DNA from: Bacteroidota bacterium
Lineage (GTDB): Bacteria > Bacteroidota > Bacteroidia > NS11-12g > UBA9320
Length of the DNA stretch: 64,000 bases
Assembly (NCBI GenBank): GCA_002746305.1
Contig: NVWV01000005.1
Span: 1-64,000, forward strand
Direction: 5' to 3'
The notes beneath the pieces are model-generated. The model saw only the letters and a list, made by a program, of their open reading frames with translations, had not been told where the DNA came from and ran no database searches. Positions 54,664 through 63,161 of this stretch are shown here, one piece after another (the first letter of the stretch is position 1; the number at the start of each line of letters is the position of its first letter). The translations under genes were made by a program, and so were the position numbers.

Positions 54664-55767
54664 TTAAAATTGGCTTCCTGCATTGTTTTTTATCACCTTG
54701 CCTACTACTGGAGTATGTCTGTTTTGGGAAATAATATGTATTAAGTACATTCCTGCTCTGGAAGACTTTGGAAGCTGTATAGCCTCCCCTTCTACTACAC
54801 CTGTGTGAAGTACTTTCTTACCTGCCATGTCATACACCTCAATCTCCAATTCCTTCTTTCTATATTTCTTACTGGCTATTCTGAATACATCACTGTTTTG
54901 CTCTATCAAAATTTGATAGTCTGCTTCACCCTTAGAACTGTTTTTATGCATCACCTCCTTTTTTTCTTTTCTCTCCGGACCAGAATCGCCTCGAGTCTCC
55001 CGAGTATACTCAAAACGCTTTAATTCTGTCGTTTTTCGGATACAACATCCTTTGTCTCCCGAGAACCACGCTATGGTTGTTTCGGTCTCTGGATAATAAG
55101 TGTCACCTTCATGACTCAATGCATACTGGATTACCGATTCGCTCACTTTAATTCCTGTGCTATCATACTCTGTAGTACTAGCCATCTTGGTATTGTGGTC
55201 GTACACCATGGTCATAAATCCACTACTTGCTGTGATGATCGAATTGTTTTCGGAGACTTCCACGTCTAACGTACTCAAGTCATTGAGCAAACTCTGGTAG
55301 TAATCGTCATTCAAATCCAAATAACCATAGTTGGCTGCTTCTTCTGGATTAAGAAATACTTCTGTATCCTCTGTTTGCCTATCTCTGTGATACAGCAGCC
55401 CACTTTCTGTTCCGTATACATCCACACCTTTCTTCCCTACGGTTATTCTACTATAGCCTTCCATCCACTCATCTCGTACGTGTACTTCTTCGATAAACTT
55501 TTGGTCGGTGAGAAGGTCTCCTTCTTCATCTACATACTCCTCCATGGTATAAAACTGCATGTACCCGTGGTACTGCGAAAGTTCTGAAAGGGTAAGGCAG
55601 TTTAAATCTGCTTCGCTGGGTAAGGAATAGGTTACCTCTTTCTTTTCGTGATAACTTACTTTGGTAACGTAATCTGTAGGTAATTGCCCGAAGCAAAATG
55701 TCCCAAATGACACACACATGATTGTTGTCAATTTTCTTTGTCTTTGTTGTATTAATTTTTCCATCAT
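54664..55767 (-). CDS. T9SS cargo protein with type A-like sorting domain, unknown
   Basis: A 367-residue protein with a signal peptide ending near FGTFCFGQ. The N-terminal ~290 residues are acidic, rich in Y, D and E, and unrecognised. The last ~75 residues (VFRIASKKYRKKELEIEVYDMAGKKVL ... AGMYLIHIISQ ... VVGKVIKN) have the strand pattern of a T9SS type A sorting domain, though the usual YPNP motif is not evident. It is the first gene of the minus-strand group that continues with the lipase and lipoproteins, divergent from an HTH regulator (125 nt). Confidence 0.72.
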   Translation of the reverse strand: MMEKLIQQRQRKLTTIMCVSFGTFCFGQLPTDYVTKVSYHEKKEVTYSLPSEADLNCLTLSELSQYHGYMQFYTMEEYVDEEGDLLTDQKFIEEVHVRDEWMEGYSRITVGKKGVDVYGTESGLLYHRDRQTEDTEVFLNPEEAANYGYLDLNDDYYQSLLNDLSTLDVEVSENNSIITASSGFMTMVYDHNTKMASTTEYDSTGIKVSESVIQYALSHEGDTYYPETETTIAWFSGDKGCCIRKTTELKRFEYTRETRGDSGPERKEKKEVMHKNSSKGEADYQILIEQNSDVFRIASKKYRKKELEIEVYDMAGKKVLHTGVVEGEAIQLPKSSRAGMYLIHIISQNRHTPVVGKVIKNNAGSQF

Positions 55768-55892
55768 CTACTTTATTTCCAACAAAACTGGTGTTATCAC
55801 GGGGTCCAAGCAAGACGGAAATTAGCCCTTTTACAGAAAAAAATGTCGAATTGTAGCTCACGATTTATTGCTTTTGCGAGATTTGTCTTTGT

Positions 55893-56921
55893 ATGACAAA
55901 AGTTCTTAGTGATTTTCCAGAAAATGACAATCTTCCATTGAGAAAACTCAAGAATAGACTTCTTGCAGTATTGCCTAAAAACAGAAACATCGCTCTTTGT
56001 TTAGCCGATATTCTAAACCTGAGCAAGGAAAGTATTTATAGAAGGTTGAGAGGTGAAACTTCGTTCACTTTTGAAGAATTGGTTATCCTTCGACATAAAC
56101 TGGGCATATCAGTAGATGAGCTTAGTGGAGATGCTGACAATATTAGCTTTTCTTTTAGACCGCTTTATGGTAAACCTCAAGAGTTACAGGTATATCTAAG
56201 TGAGATTATTGTTCGTTTTAAAAAACTAACACATATTGAAAATAGCAATACCTACAATGTATGTGAAGACCTGCCCTTCTTTAGGCAGTTTGGTTATGAT
56301 GCTCTATCTTCTTTTAAACTGTTTTACTGGAAACACTCCATTTTACAAGATAGCGATTACACGCAAAAAAAATTTGGATTGGATACTATATCTCCAAATA
56401 TTTTAGAGCTTACTCAAACCATACATCAATTGTACTCTGCTGTCCCTTCTACAGAAATATGGACTGAAAAAACCGTGTTCAATACCTTAAAACAAATAGA
56501 ATATTACTACGACTGTGGACTCTTTGAGAGTGATGACTCTGCCAAGGCTGTGTACCTTGACCTCCAGAAACTCCTGGACAATCTTATTTCAGAGGCTAGT
56601 CAGGGTTACAAAATGACATCCTCATCTGTACCCGGCGGAAACTTTCAACTTCATTTATGCGAATTGTCTCTTGATAACAATAGCATATTTTTAGAAACAA
56701 ATGAACCTAAGTATTTGGCTATGGGCTTTAATAGCTTCAACTCACTGCACACTTCGGACACACGATTGCTTGCAGAATACAAGCACTGGTTAATGGCTAT
56801 GATTTCTAAGTCTACGGCCATCAGTGGGCAGGCAGAAAGGATTCGTCACGATTTTTACAAATACAATACAAGTCTGATCATAAAGTCTGCAAACAGTAGG
56901 TTATCTAATCCTCTGTTCTAA
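55893..56921 (+). CDS. Helix-turn-helix transcriptional regulator
   Basis: A 342-residue protein with an N-terminal XRE/BetR-like helix-turn-helix (about 22-72: NIALCLADILNLSKESIYRRLRGETSFTFEELVILRHKLGI; split by a short turn) and a ~260-residue C-terminal domain without recognised motifs. Proteins of this build are common regulators in Bacteroidota; the effector is unknown. It is divergent from the T9SS cargo/lipase/lipoprotein group and is a natural candidate for its regulator (inference from position). The ATG is 2 nt after a TGTCTTTG sequence. Confidence 0.8.
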   Translation: MTKVLSDFPENDNLPLRKLKNRLLAVLPKNRNIALCLADILNLSKESIYRRLRGETSFTFEELVILRHKLGISVDELSGDADNISFSFRPLYGKPQELQVYLSEIIVRFKKLTHIENSNTYNVCEDLPFFRQFGYDALSSFKLFYWKHSILQDSDYTQKKFGLDTISPNILELTQTIHQLYSAVPSTEIWTEKTVFNTLKQIEYYYDCGLFESDDSAKAVYLDLQKLLDNLISEASQGYKMTSSSVPGGNFQLHLCELSLDNNSIFLETNEPKYLAMGFNSFNSLHTSDTRLLAEYKHWLMAMISKSTAISGQAERIRHDFYKYNTSLIIKSANSRLSNPLF

Positions 56922-57002
56922 AGCTGTATTAAGTTTAGAAGTCTTAAACCTTTCTTCTAGAAAATCGTTATATATTAGCAACTTCTAGAAACTGAGATAG
57001 CT

Positions 57003-59231
57003 ATTAAAAAAACAATTAACGATATCAAAAAATTTTGGCGAAATGACCTCCTTGCGGGATTCAGTGTTTCGCTAGTAGCCCTTCCCTTATCCATTGGTAT
57101 AGCCTTGGCTATGGATTTACCTCCAAAGGCTCTGTTGGCGGGTATTATGGCCGCTATGGTCGGGGGCATTTTTACGTCATTTATACGGAGTGGCAATGTT
57201 TCTATAAACGGCCCTTCTCCGGCACTTATTGGTATAGTAGTGGCAGGTGTTGCTTCTTTGGGTAGTTGGGAGTATGTACTGGCTGCTTTTGTCTGTGCTG
57301 GTCTTCTACAAACCCTATTTGGATTGTTTAAACTTGGTGGATTAGCAGATTTTATTCCTTCTTCTGTGGTACAAGGAATGATGGCTGCAATAGGTGTTAT
57401 TATTTTGGCGGGTCAGGTGCATCCTGGACTGGGTGTAGAAATCGCTAAAATGAACGATTTTGATAAGCTCACGGCCATACCTAGCAGTTTGGCCAATATG
57501 AACCCACTTATTGCTGTTATCTTTTTCAATAGTATAATTATACTCGCGATTCATCCGTACATTAACAATAACTTTATCAAGTATGTACCTGCTCCTATAT
57601 GGCTACTATTATTTGCTGTGCCACTCTATATCCTATTTCAATATTTAACAAATGGGGAAGTTGCTATAATGGGTAACGTACATAGCTTATCACCACATAA
57701 AGATCTCATTAACTTTAATTTGCCAGATGACATTCTGAGTGATTTTTTTGTCTATCCAAATTTTGATTTGGTAGGCACTGTACGTTTTTGGATGTTTGTT
57801 TTATCTGTATTCCTGGTTTCCACTATAGAAACCCTTGGTTCGGCTAAGGCTATTGATAAAATAGATCCTTTGAAACGCAAAACTAACCTTAACAAAGATG
57901 TAGCTGCTATGGGAATTAGTACCATGCTATCGGGTGCTATAGGAGGGCTTCCTGTTATTGCAGTAATAGCAAGAAGTTCTGTGAATATTAATCACGGTGC
58001 CAAGACGAGACTCTCTAATCTCGTTCACGGTGTTCTAATACTCCTATTTGTATTCTTACTCTCCGACTATATTAAAATGGTGCCTAAGGCTGCTTTGATG
58101 GCTATTTTGGTATTTACAGGTTATAAGTTGGCCTCTCCTAAAGTGTTTAAAGATGCAACGTTGAAGGGCTATGAGCAGTTTTTGATACTTTCAGTTACGT
58201 TATTTGCAACTCTTCTTACCGATTTGAACAAGGGAATCCTAATTGGGATTATTTTCACCATTGTAATACATCTGATACGTTCACATTTGCCTGCAAGAAC
58301 TTTCTTTAAATATCTTATCTTTCCAAGATACGAATTGGCTAAAATAGACGATCATTATCACTTAAAAGTAAAAGGTATCGCCAACTTTTCTAGTATTCTT
58401 AAAATGCGTAAAGTATTGAAGGGTGTACCCGAAAATGAACAGATTATTTTTGACTTTTCGCACGCTCGTTTGGTAGACTTTAGTATGTTAGAGTTTGTAG
58501 AAAATTGGGGCAAGGACCACGTAGCTGATAGAGGTGGTAAGTTTGACATTCTTGGCCTTGATGAACATCTAACTACAAGTGAGCATCCCTTTAGTATTCA
58601 CACATTGCCACAGGCTGTAACCAAACCGCTTTCCAAAAGACAAAAGGAGCTGAAAGCTTATTCTTTTAACCATCACTGGAATTTTGATGCTAAAATTGAC
58701 TGGAAAACGGATTATCTCAAAAACAATACTTTTTTCAAGACTCGACCTATTGAGTATGTTAAAAATAGAATAACAGGAGATTATACGGATACAGTATCTT
58801 GGGAATTAATTGATATTACTTTTGATGAGGGTGCACTAATGGCCGCGGAAGTACATAATACTTCTATGCTTCGTATTTGCTTTGATAGTAACATTCCTGA
58901 TTTTGAATTAGAGAAGGAACAGTTGTTTTCTAGACTACTTGATTTTGCAGTTAAAGAAGATGTAAGTTTCGAAGAGGATACAGATTTTAGACACCAATTT
59001 TCTGTAAAAGGGCCAGATAAGATTGCCATTAAAACTTTCTTTACCAAGAATCTACGTCAATTCATTAAGGATAACGACAAATACCATATCGAAAGCAGTA
59101 ACAATGTTGTTTTAGTTTTTCGTTACTTTAGGCTTATGAGTACAGGCGAAATTGAAGATCTAATCTCCTTTGGGAAGAATCTCAGATGCGAATTTCAAAA
59201 CTGTTTGGCTAACCCAAACCTCAATCCATAA
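57003..59231 (+). CDS. SulP family anion transporter with STAS domain, non-canonical start
   Basis: A 742-residue secondary transporter (sulfate/bicarbonate-type SulP). The membrane domain is ~1-420, including the signature NGPSPALIGIVVAG and the segment IETLGSAKAIDK. A STAS-like domain (about 440-530: HLKVKGIANFSS, IIFDFSHARLVDFSMLEFVE) and a ~200-residue extra C-terminal region follow. The conserved N-terminus FWRNDLLAGFSVSLVALPLSI lies upstream of the first TTG (57105) and ATG (57111). The frame is open back to a TAG at 56976 with no ATG, GTG or TTG, so ATT 57003 (MKKTINDIKKFW) is the best start. It overlaps the next gene by 37 nt (convergent). Confidence 0.85.
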   Translation: MKKTINDIKKFWRNDLLAGFSVSLVALPLSIGIALAMDLPPKALLAGIMAAMVGGIFTSFIRSGNVSINGPSPALIGIVVAGVASLGSWEYVLAAFVCAGLLQTLFGLFKLGGLADFIPSSVVQGMMAAIGVIILAGQVHPGLGVEIAKMNDFDKLTAIPSSLANMNPLIAVIFFNSIIILAIHPYINNNFIKYVPAPIWLLLFAVPLYILFQYLTNGEVAIMGNVHSLSPHKDLINFNLPDDILSDFFVYPNFDLVGTVRFWMFVLSVFLVSTIETLGSAKAIDKIDPLKRKTNLNKDVAAMGISTMLSGAIGGLPVIAVIARSSVNINHGAKTRLSNLVHGVLILLFVFLLSDYIKMVPKAALMAILVFTGYKLASPKVFKDATLKGYEQFLILSVTLFATLLTDLNKGILIGIIFTIVIHLIRSHLPARTFFKYLIFPRYELAKIDDHYHLKVKGIANFSSILKMRKVLKGVPENEQIIFDFSHARLVDFSMLEFVENWGKDHVADRGGKFDILGLDEHLTTSEHPFSIHTLPQAVTKPLSKRQKELKAYSFNHHWNFDAKIDWKTDYLKNNTFFKTRPIEYVKNRITGDYTDTVSWELIDITFDEGALMAAEVHNTSMLRICFDSNIPDFELEKEQLFSRLLDFAVKEDVSFEEDTDFRHQFSVKGPDKIAIKTFFTKNLRQFIKDNDKYHIESSNNVVLVFRYFRLMSTGEIEDLISFGKNLRCEFQNCLANPNLNP

Positions 59232-60415
59232 TTCGTAGACAATTTTGGGATTGCGATTGCATCAATACCTGCAACACTTACATATACATGAAGCCCATTC
59301 TTTGCTCTATACTCTGCAGACTCTTGCCATAAAATTCCTGTAAAAGTACCGTAACCCAGAGTAGATAATACTCTAAGTCTCTTGCCAAAATCGTGTTTTA
59401 CACCTATTGTACCTGTTATACCATATAGGCCCAAATCAATTGCTTTAACTGTGCTAACAAGTGTCGTTTTTTCGCTTAGTCTTTTATCCCAACTCAGATA
59501 GATTGCAAAAGGTAGAGTCATCCACTTTTTTGACTTTCTTCCATTGTCAATAACACTATTGAAGGATGAGTCTATATATTCTGTTAATGACGTAGAATCA
59601 TCATTTAGAAAATCATATGTCACACCACTAAACCTTAAACTGGTGTCAATTTCTATTGCCGTCTGATTGAATAAGTAATTGATGTTTAATCCCGTTACTT
59701 TAAATGAAACATTATTCTGGTCACTGATTGTGTACCTTATTTCCTGATTGAAATCAAGTCCTAAACCTCTAAGACCTGAGCTATTCTCTGTAATTGATAA
59801 GTCGCTCACTACAGCATCAATATAGACACCTCCCTCAGCAGTAAATAAGGACATGTCCTTTGCATTAAAGGCTCTGTAATCCGTAACAAAATTAACTCCA
59901 AAAGCAGTTTTGGCTTGCCACTTTTCATTCTTCAAAGTATTCATGGCAATACCTCCCGAAAAACTTGCGGTTCTTATATATCGTGTGTTTATCGAACTTA
60001 CCTTTTCTCCTTCAAAAGCTGCATTTCCGAAAAATAACATTTCCGAAAACTTCTTGTTCGAACTAAAACCATTTACACTAGAATACCTGGCGTAGATACT
60101 TTTTGTAGAGTCAAGCTTATATTCCAAATAACCCCCTCTTTCTGTATATAGGTTGGTCTTGGTTTGCTTACTATCTAAAAAATTCTGTTTAGCCTCTGGA
60201 GTAAAAGAACTTCTAAATAAAACGTCAGAATACATCTTAGTATTTAAGACATTAGAACCAACAAAGGCATTACCCTCTATTTTAAATGACCCTTTATTCC
60301 AATCTCCATCAAAGGAGTTTCCTAGAAAACTAAAACTATCCAAAGTCCCCTGAGCACATACACCTCTCGCTACAAATAGTAACAAGAATGTAATTAGCTT
60401 ATAACTTATTCTCAT
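59195..60415 (-). CDS. Outer-membrane beta-barrel protein, unknown
   Basis: A 406-residue exported protein (signal peptide LITFLLLFVARGVCA). The mature chain is made of alternating amphipathic strands (GYLEYKLDSTKSIYARYSSV, QEIRYTISDQNNVSFKVTGL, LPFAIYLSWDKRLSEKTTL) and ends with the strand YGLRFGLAKQF, whose terminal F is typical of outer-membrane proteins. It resembles the DUF5723-like barrels of Bacteroidota, but I cannot assign it surely. It overlaps the upstream lipoprotein gene by 17 nt, so the two are an operon and probably partners. Confidence 0.7.
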   Translation of the reverse strand: MRISYKLITFLLLFVARGVCAQGTLDSFSFLGNSFDGDWNKGSFKIEGNAFVGSNVLNTKMYSDVLFRSSFTPEAKQNFLDSKQTKTNLYTERGGYLEYKLDSTKSIYARYSSVNGFSSNKKFSEMLFFGNAAFEGEKVSSINTRYIRTASFSGGIAMNTLKNEKWQAKTAFGVNFVTDYRAFNAKDMSLFTAEGGVYIDAVVSDLSITENSSGLRGLGLDFNQEIRYTISDQNNVSFKVTGLNINYLFNQTAIEIDTSLRFSGVTYDFLNDDSTSLTEYIDSSFNSVIDNGRKSKKWMTLPFAIYLSWDKRLSEKTTLVSTVKAIDLGLYGITGTIGVKHDFGKRLRVLSTLGYGTFTGILWQESAEYRAKNGLHVYVSVAGIDAIAIPKLSTNYGLRFGLAKQF

Positions 60416-62450
60416 ATACTATTTCAGTCGAAATCTGAATGCCAATTCTATAGTCCGCAAACATCTGAAAACGCTGAGCGTCTTTTGTATCAAATCTTGC
60501 TATCACTCTTACCTTACTTGAATTCTGCAAAAGAACCATTTCATCTTTGCTTAGTTCTGCCACTAGTTCACTTTCCGCTGGAAATACTGACTTGCCTGTT
60601 AAGCCATCCACCTCGGCAGGTGCCATTATATTATTTACCCCTTTAAAAGCTTTAGTCAGGAGATTTCCATCTTCATCCAAAAATTCCAATTCCAATTCCC
60701 CACTAATCGGAAAATCATTATCTACCCTTACAAAAAGTTTGGCGGCTGTGATTTTTTCAATGTCCTCATTCTTAAAAATATCAATGGCTTCAATAGAAGA
60801 AATAGTTAGACTATCCATGCCAATGTTAAGTGGAACTTGTATTTTTAGATTGGCAATCAATTCGCTAAAATAAAATGCAAAATCCGATTGATTTACGGTT
60901 CCTCTATGTCTTATTTTTACACCTAGTTTTGGATGAATTTCATCGGGCATGTTTTCCAAAAACTGTTTCAAGTTAGAATTGGTCTTGTCCAAAACTATAT
61001 GCTCTTCGTAATTGGTATACGAAGTGCCATTTATCGCCTTCCCTAGAAAAATAGGAGACGCTAAGTCCGTTGAAATAAGCTTAACTTCTTTTGGTTTTCT
61101 TGTGTTAACACCTATAATATCTTCAACAGTTAACTCCGCTTCTATCCCGAAACTGTTATAAAAATCAATGTTCATTTGAGCATCTTCTAAATTTAACGAG
61201 CCTCCAATTTTCTTAAATATGTCCAATGGTAGCGTATCTTGAAGTGATAATTCATGATAACCAGGATCACCAATTACCAATTCTGGTTTTAGATCAATTA
61301 AACCAAACTCAATTTTTATTTTATCATTCAGAGAAAGCGTTCTTTCTATACCCGAATACTCTATTCGAGCAATTAATTGGTTGTAGATGTGATTATACGT
61401 TGGTAACTCTGTGTTGTCCTTTCCATACATTAATATTTCAAAACCATCAATGGGAAAACGTTCTTCTACATAAACAATCTCACCTGGAGCTGCCGCAGGA
61501 ATCGTCCAAACCCTCTCAATGATTCCTGTTTTATCGGGATTGCTGCTGTTTGGTATTTTGTAATCGAGAATAATTGCTTCTTCAATGCTTGACTCCACCT
61601 TCATTAGTATATCACCTTCTCTAACTTTAACCTTGGTCAGCTTCGCTCCACCAAAGTCATACTTTGTTTCGTCTTCTCGCTCCACAAGGTTTTGTGCAGG
61701 AAATATTGCGGTAGCTACACTAGGTTTCAGTCCCCTAATACCAAAAGTAGTACGTAAACCATCATATACATTCACCAATACCAAACCAGGACTTGCTAAT
61801 GTTTTAACTCGCTTTACCCTGAGTTCCATCTTTCCATTCACTGTCAAACCTGCCAAGCTATAGGACTTGGATTGTGTGGTATTGGGTGCAAGGTTGTTGA
61901 AGACTCCAGATACGATAATATCCATATCAGCATCATCATTGATTAATTCAAACTCCATGATTTCAGCCTCTACGGGAAGATCATTACTAATGGTAATATC
62001 TATAAATCCTTCTATAAATGTTGCTGTGCTAAAAAATTCTTCTGATACATCTATTTTGGTTCCTTCGTTGGTTGTAATGTCTTGTGCAGGAAGGAAGGCC
62101 ATCGTACCATGAGCAAGAATACTCGCAGGATATAACTCCAAAAGTGTTAATGTATCTGTAAAAGTACGATCATCCAGTACTAAGCTAGATAGCGTTACCT
62201 CTATGTTTTCAATCCTATCAGGTATTACTAGTATATCCTCTAGACTGGCTACTCCATATTCTGCTTCGTACACTAAATCAATAGCATTGTCTGCATTAAG
62301 TTGACTTAAAGAATCGGGTATTAAATCTCCAAGAGTTAATTCGGTTTTCAGTACAGGAGCAAGCCAATTACTCTCTGAACTAAACTTCTCTTTTCTACAG
62401 CTTACCAGCAGTATAAGAAGAAGGGAAAAGGTTAGTATAGTATTCCGCAT
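60399..62450 (-). CDS. Large lipoprotein, unknown
   Basis: A 683-residue lipoprotein (NTILTFSLLLILLVSC; lipidated cysteine at 18). The mature part is all-beta and acidic, with repeated Ig-like strands (FIEGFIDITISNDLPVEAEIMEFELI and FVRVDNDFPISGELELEFLDEDG are related to each other), suggesting several beta-sandwich modules. No enzymatic motif is seen. It shares an operon with the outer-membrane barrel downstream (17-nt overlap). A TTACTTTG box (one mismatch) sits 6 nt before the ATG. Confidence 0.72.
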   Translation of the reverse strand: MRNTILTFSLLLILLVSCRKEKFSSESNWLAPVLKTELTLGDLIPDSLSQLNADNAIDLVYEAEYGVASLEDILVIPDRIENIEVTLSSLVLDDRTFTDTLTLLELYPASILAHGTMAFLPAQDITTNEGTKIDVSEEFFSTATFIEGFIDITISNDLPVEAEIMEFELINDDADMDIIVSGVFNNLAPNTTQSKSYSLAGLTVNGKMELRVKRVKTLASPGLVLVNVYDGLRTTFGIRGLKPSVATAIFPAQNLVEREDETKYDFGGAKLTKVKVREGDILMKVESSIEEAIILDYKIPNSSNPDKTGIIERVWTIPAAAPGEIVYVEERFPIDGFEILMYGKDNTELPTYNHIYNQLIARIEYSGIERTLSLNDKIKIEFGLIDLKPELVIGDPGYHELSLQDTLPLDIFKKIGGSLNLEDAQMNIDFYNSFGIEAELTVEDIIGVNTRKPKEVKLISTDLASPIFLGKAINGTSYTNYEEHIVLDKTNSNLKQFLENMPDEIHPKLGVKIRHRGTVNQSDFAFYFSELIANLKIQVPLNIGMDSLTISSIEAIDIFKNEDIEKITAAKLFVRVDNDFPISGELELEFLDEDGNLLTKAFKGVNNIMAPAEVDGLTGKSVFPAESELVAELSKDEMVLLQNSSKVRVIARFDTKDAQRFQMFADYRIGIQISTEIVYENKL

Positions 62451-62456
62451 TTCTTA

Positions 62457-62464
62457 CAAAGTAA
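62457..62464 (-). promoter_or_regulatory. -7 box of the lipoprotein/barrel operon
   Basis: TTACTTTG on the minus strand, one mismatch from TAnnTTTG, 6 nt before the start codon. Confidence 0.4.
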
Positions 62465-62486
62465 ATCCCTACGAGGGAGAAATTAT

Positions 62487-62494
62487 TATGTTTG
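62487..62494 (+). promoter_or_regulatory. -7 box of the thiamine pyrophosphokinase gene
   Basis: TATGTTTG, a perfect TAnnTTTG, 19 nt before ATG 62514. Confidence 0.5.
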
Positions 62495-62513
62495 TTTCGA
62501 TTATTGCACTAAA

Positions 62514-63161
62514 ATGTCTTCACATCACTTTGTAAAAGAGGGCCAAGAGCCCGCCCTCATTATTGCCAACGGAGCTATGTGTTCGTACGACATGCTTACT
62601 TCGCTGATGGAATGGTGTCCCTATATCGTTGTGTTAGACGGTGCATATCAGCGAGTTATTGATTTGCAAATTACTCCCGATGTTGTAATTGGTGATTTTG
62701 ATAGTATTCAATCTTTTGAAAAAAAACTCAATATTGAGTATCTAAAGATGGATAGTCAAGAAGATACAGATTTAGAAAAAGCCATTGTCTTTTTAGTCAA
62801 TAAAGGGTACAATGACATCAATGTAGTATGGGCAACTGGCAATAGATTGGACCACACCATCAATAATTTTGCAACATTGGCAAAACATTCAAATACAAGA
62901 ATTGTGTTGTACGATGACCATTCAAAGGCTTTTGTCTTACCAAAAAAGTATGCAAAACATTACAACAAGCACGATGCTCTTTCTTTGGTTCCAATACATT
63001 CTTCCTCAGGAATTCACACCACCAACTTAACCTATAACTTAACCAACGAATCTCTTACTTTTGGTCAAAGAAGCGGTACTAGTAATTCTGCTTTAAAAAG
63101 TGGAATTGTAGAAATAACCTATGAAGACGGAGTTCTTGTACTTATTGAAAGTAAGGACTAA
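62514..63161 (+). CDS. Thiamine pyrophosphokinase
   Basis: A 215-residue kinase converting thiamine to thiamine diphosphate with ATP. The family signatures LDGAYQRVIDLQITPDVVIGDFDSI (N-terminal domain), DSQEDTDLEKAIVFL and the VVWATGNRLDHTINNF segment are intact, and the C-terminal beta domain ends in SNSALKSGIVEITYEDGVLVLIES. It provides the cofactor for E1 of the pyruvate dehydrogenase complex (E2 at 2.9 kb). Its stop codon directly abuts that of the convergent guaB. Confidence 0.93.
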   Translation: MSSHHFVKEGQEPALIIANGAMCSYDMLTSLMEWCPYIVVLDGAYQRVIDLQITPDVVIGDFDSIQSFEKKLNIEYLKMDSQEDTDLEKAIVFLVNKGYNDINVVWATGNRLDHTINNFATLAKHSNTRIVLYDDHSKAFVLPKKYAKHYNKHDALSLVPIHSSSGIHTTNLTYNLTNESLTFGQRSGTSNSALKSGIVEITYEDGVLVLIESKD

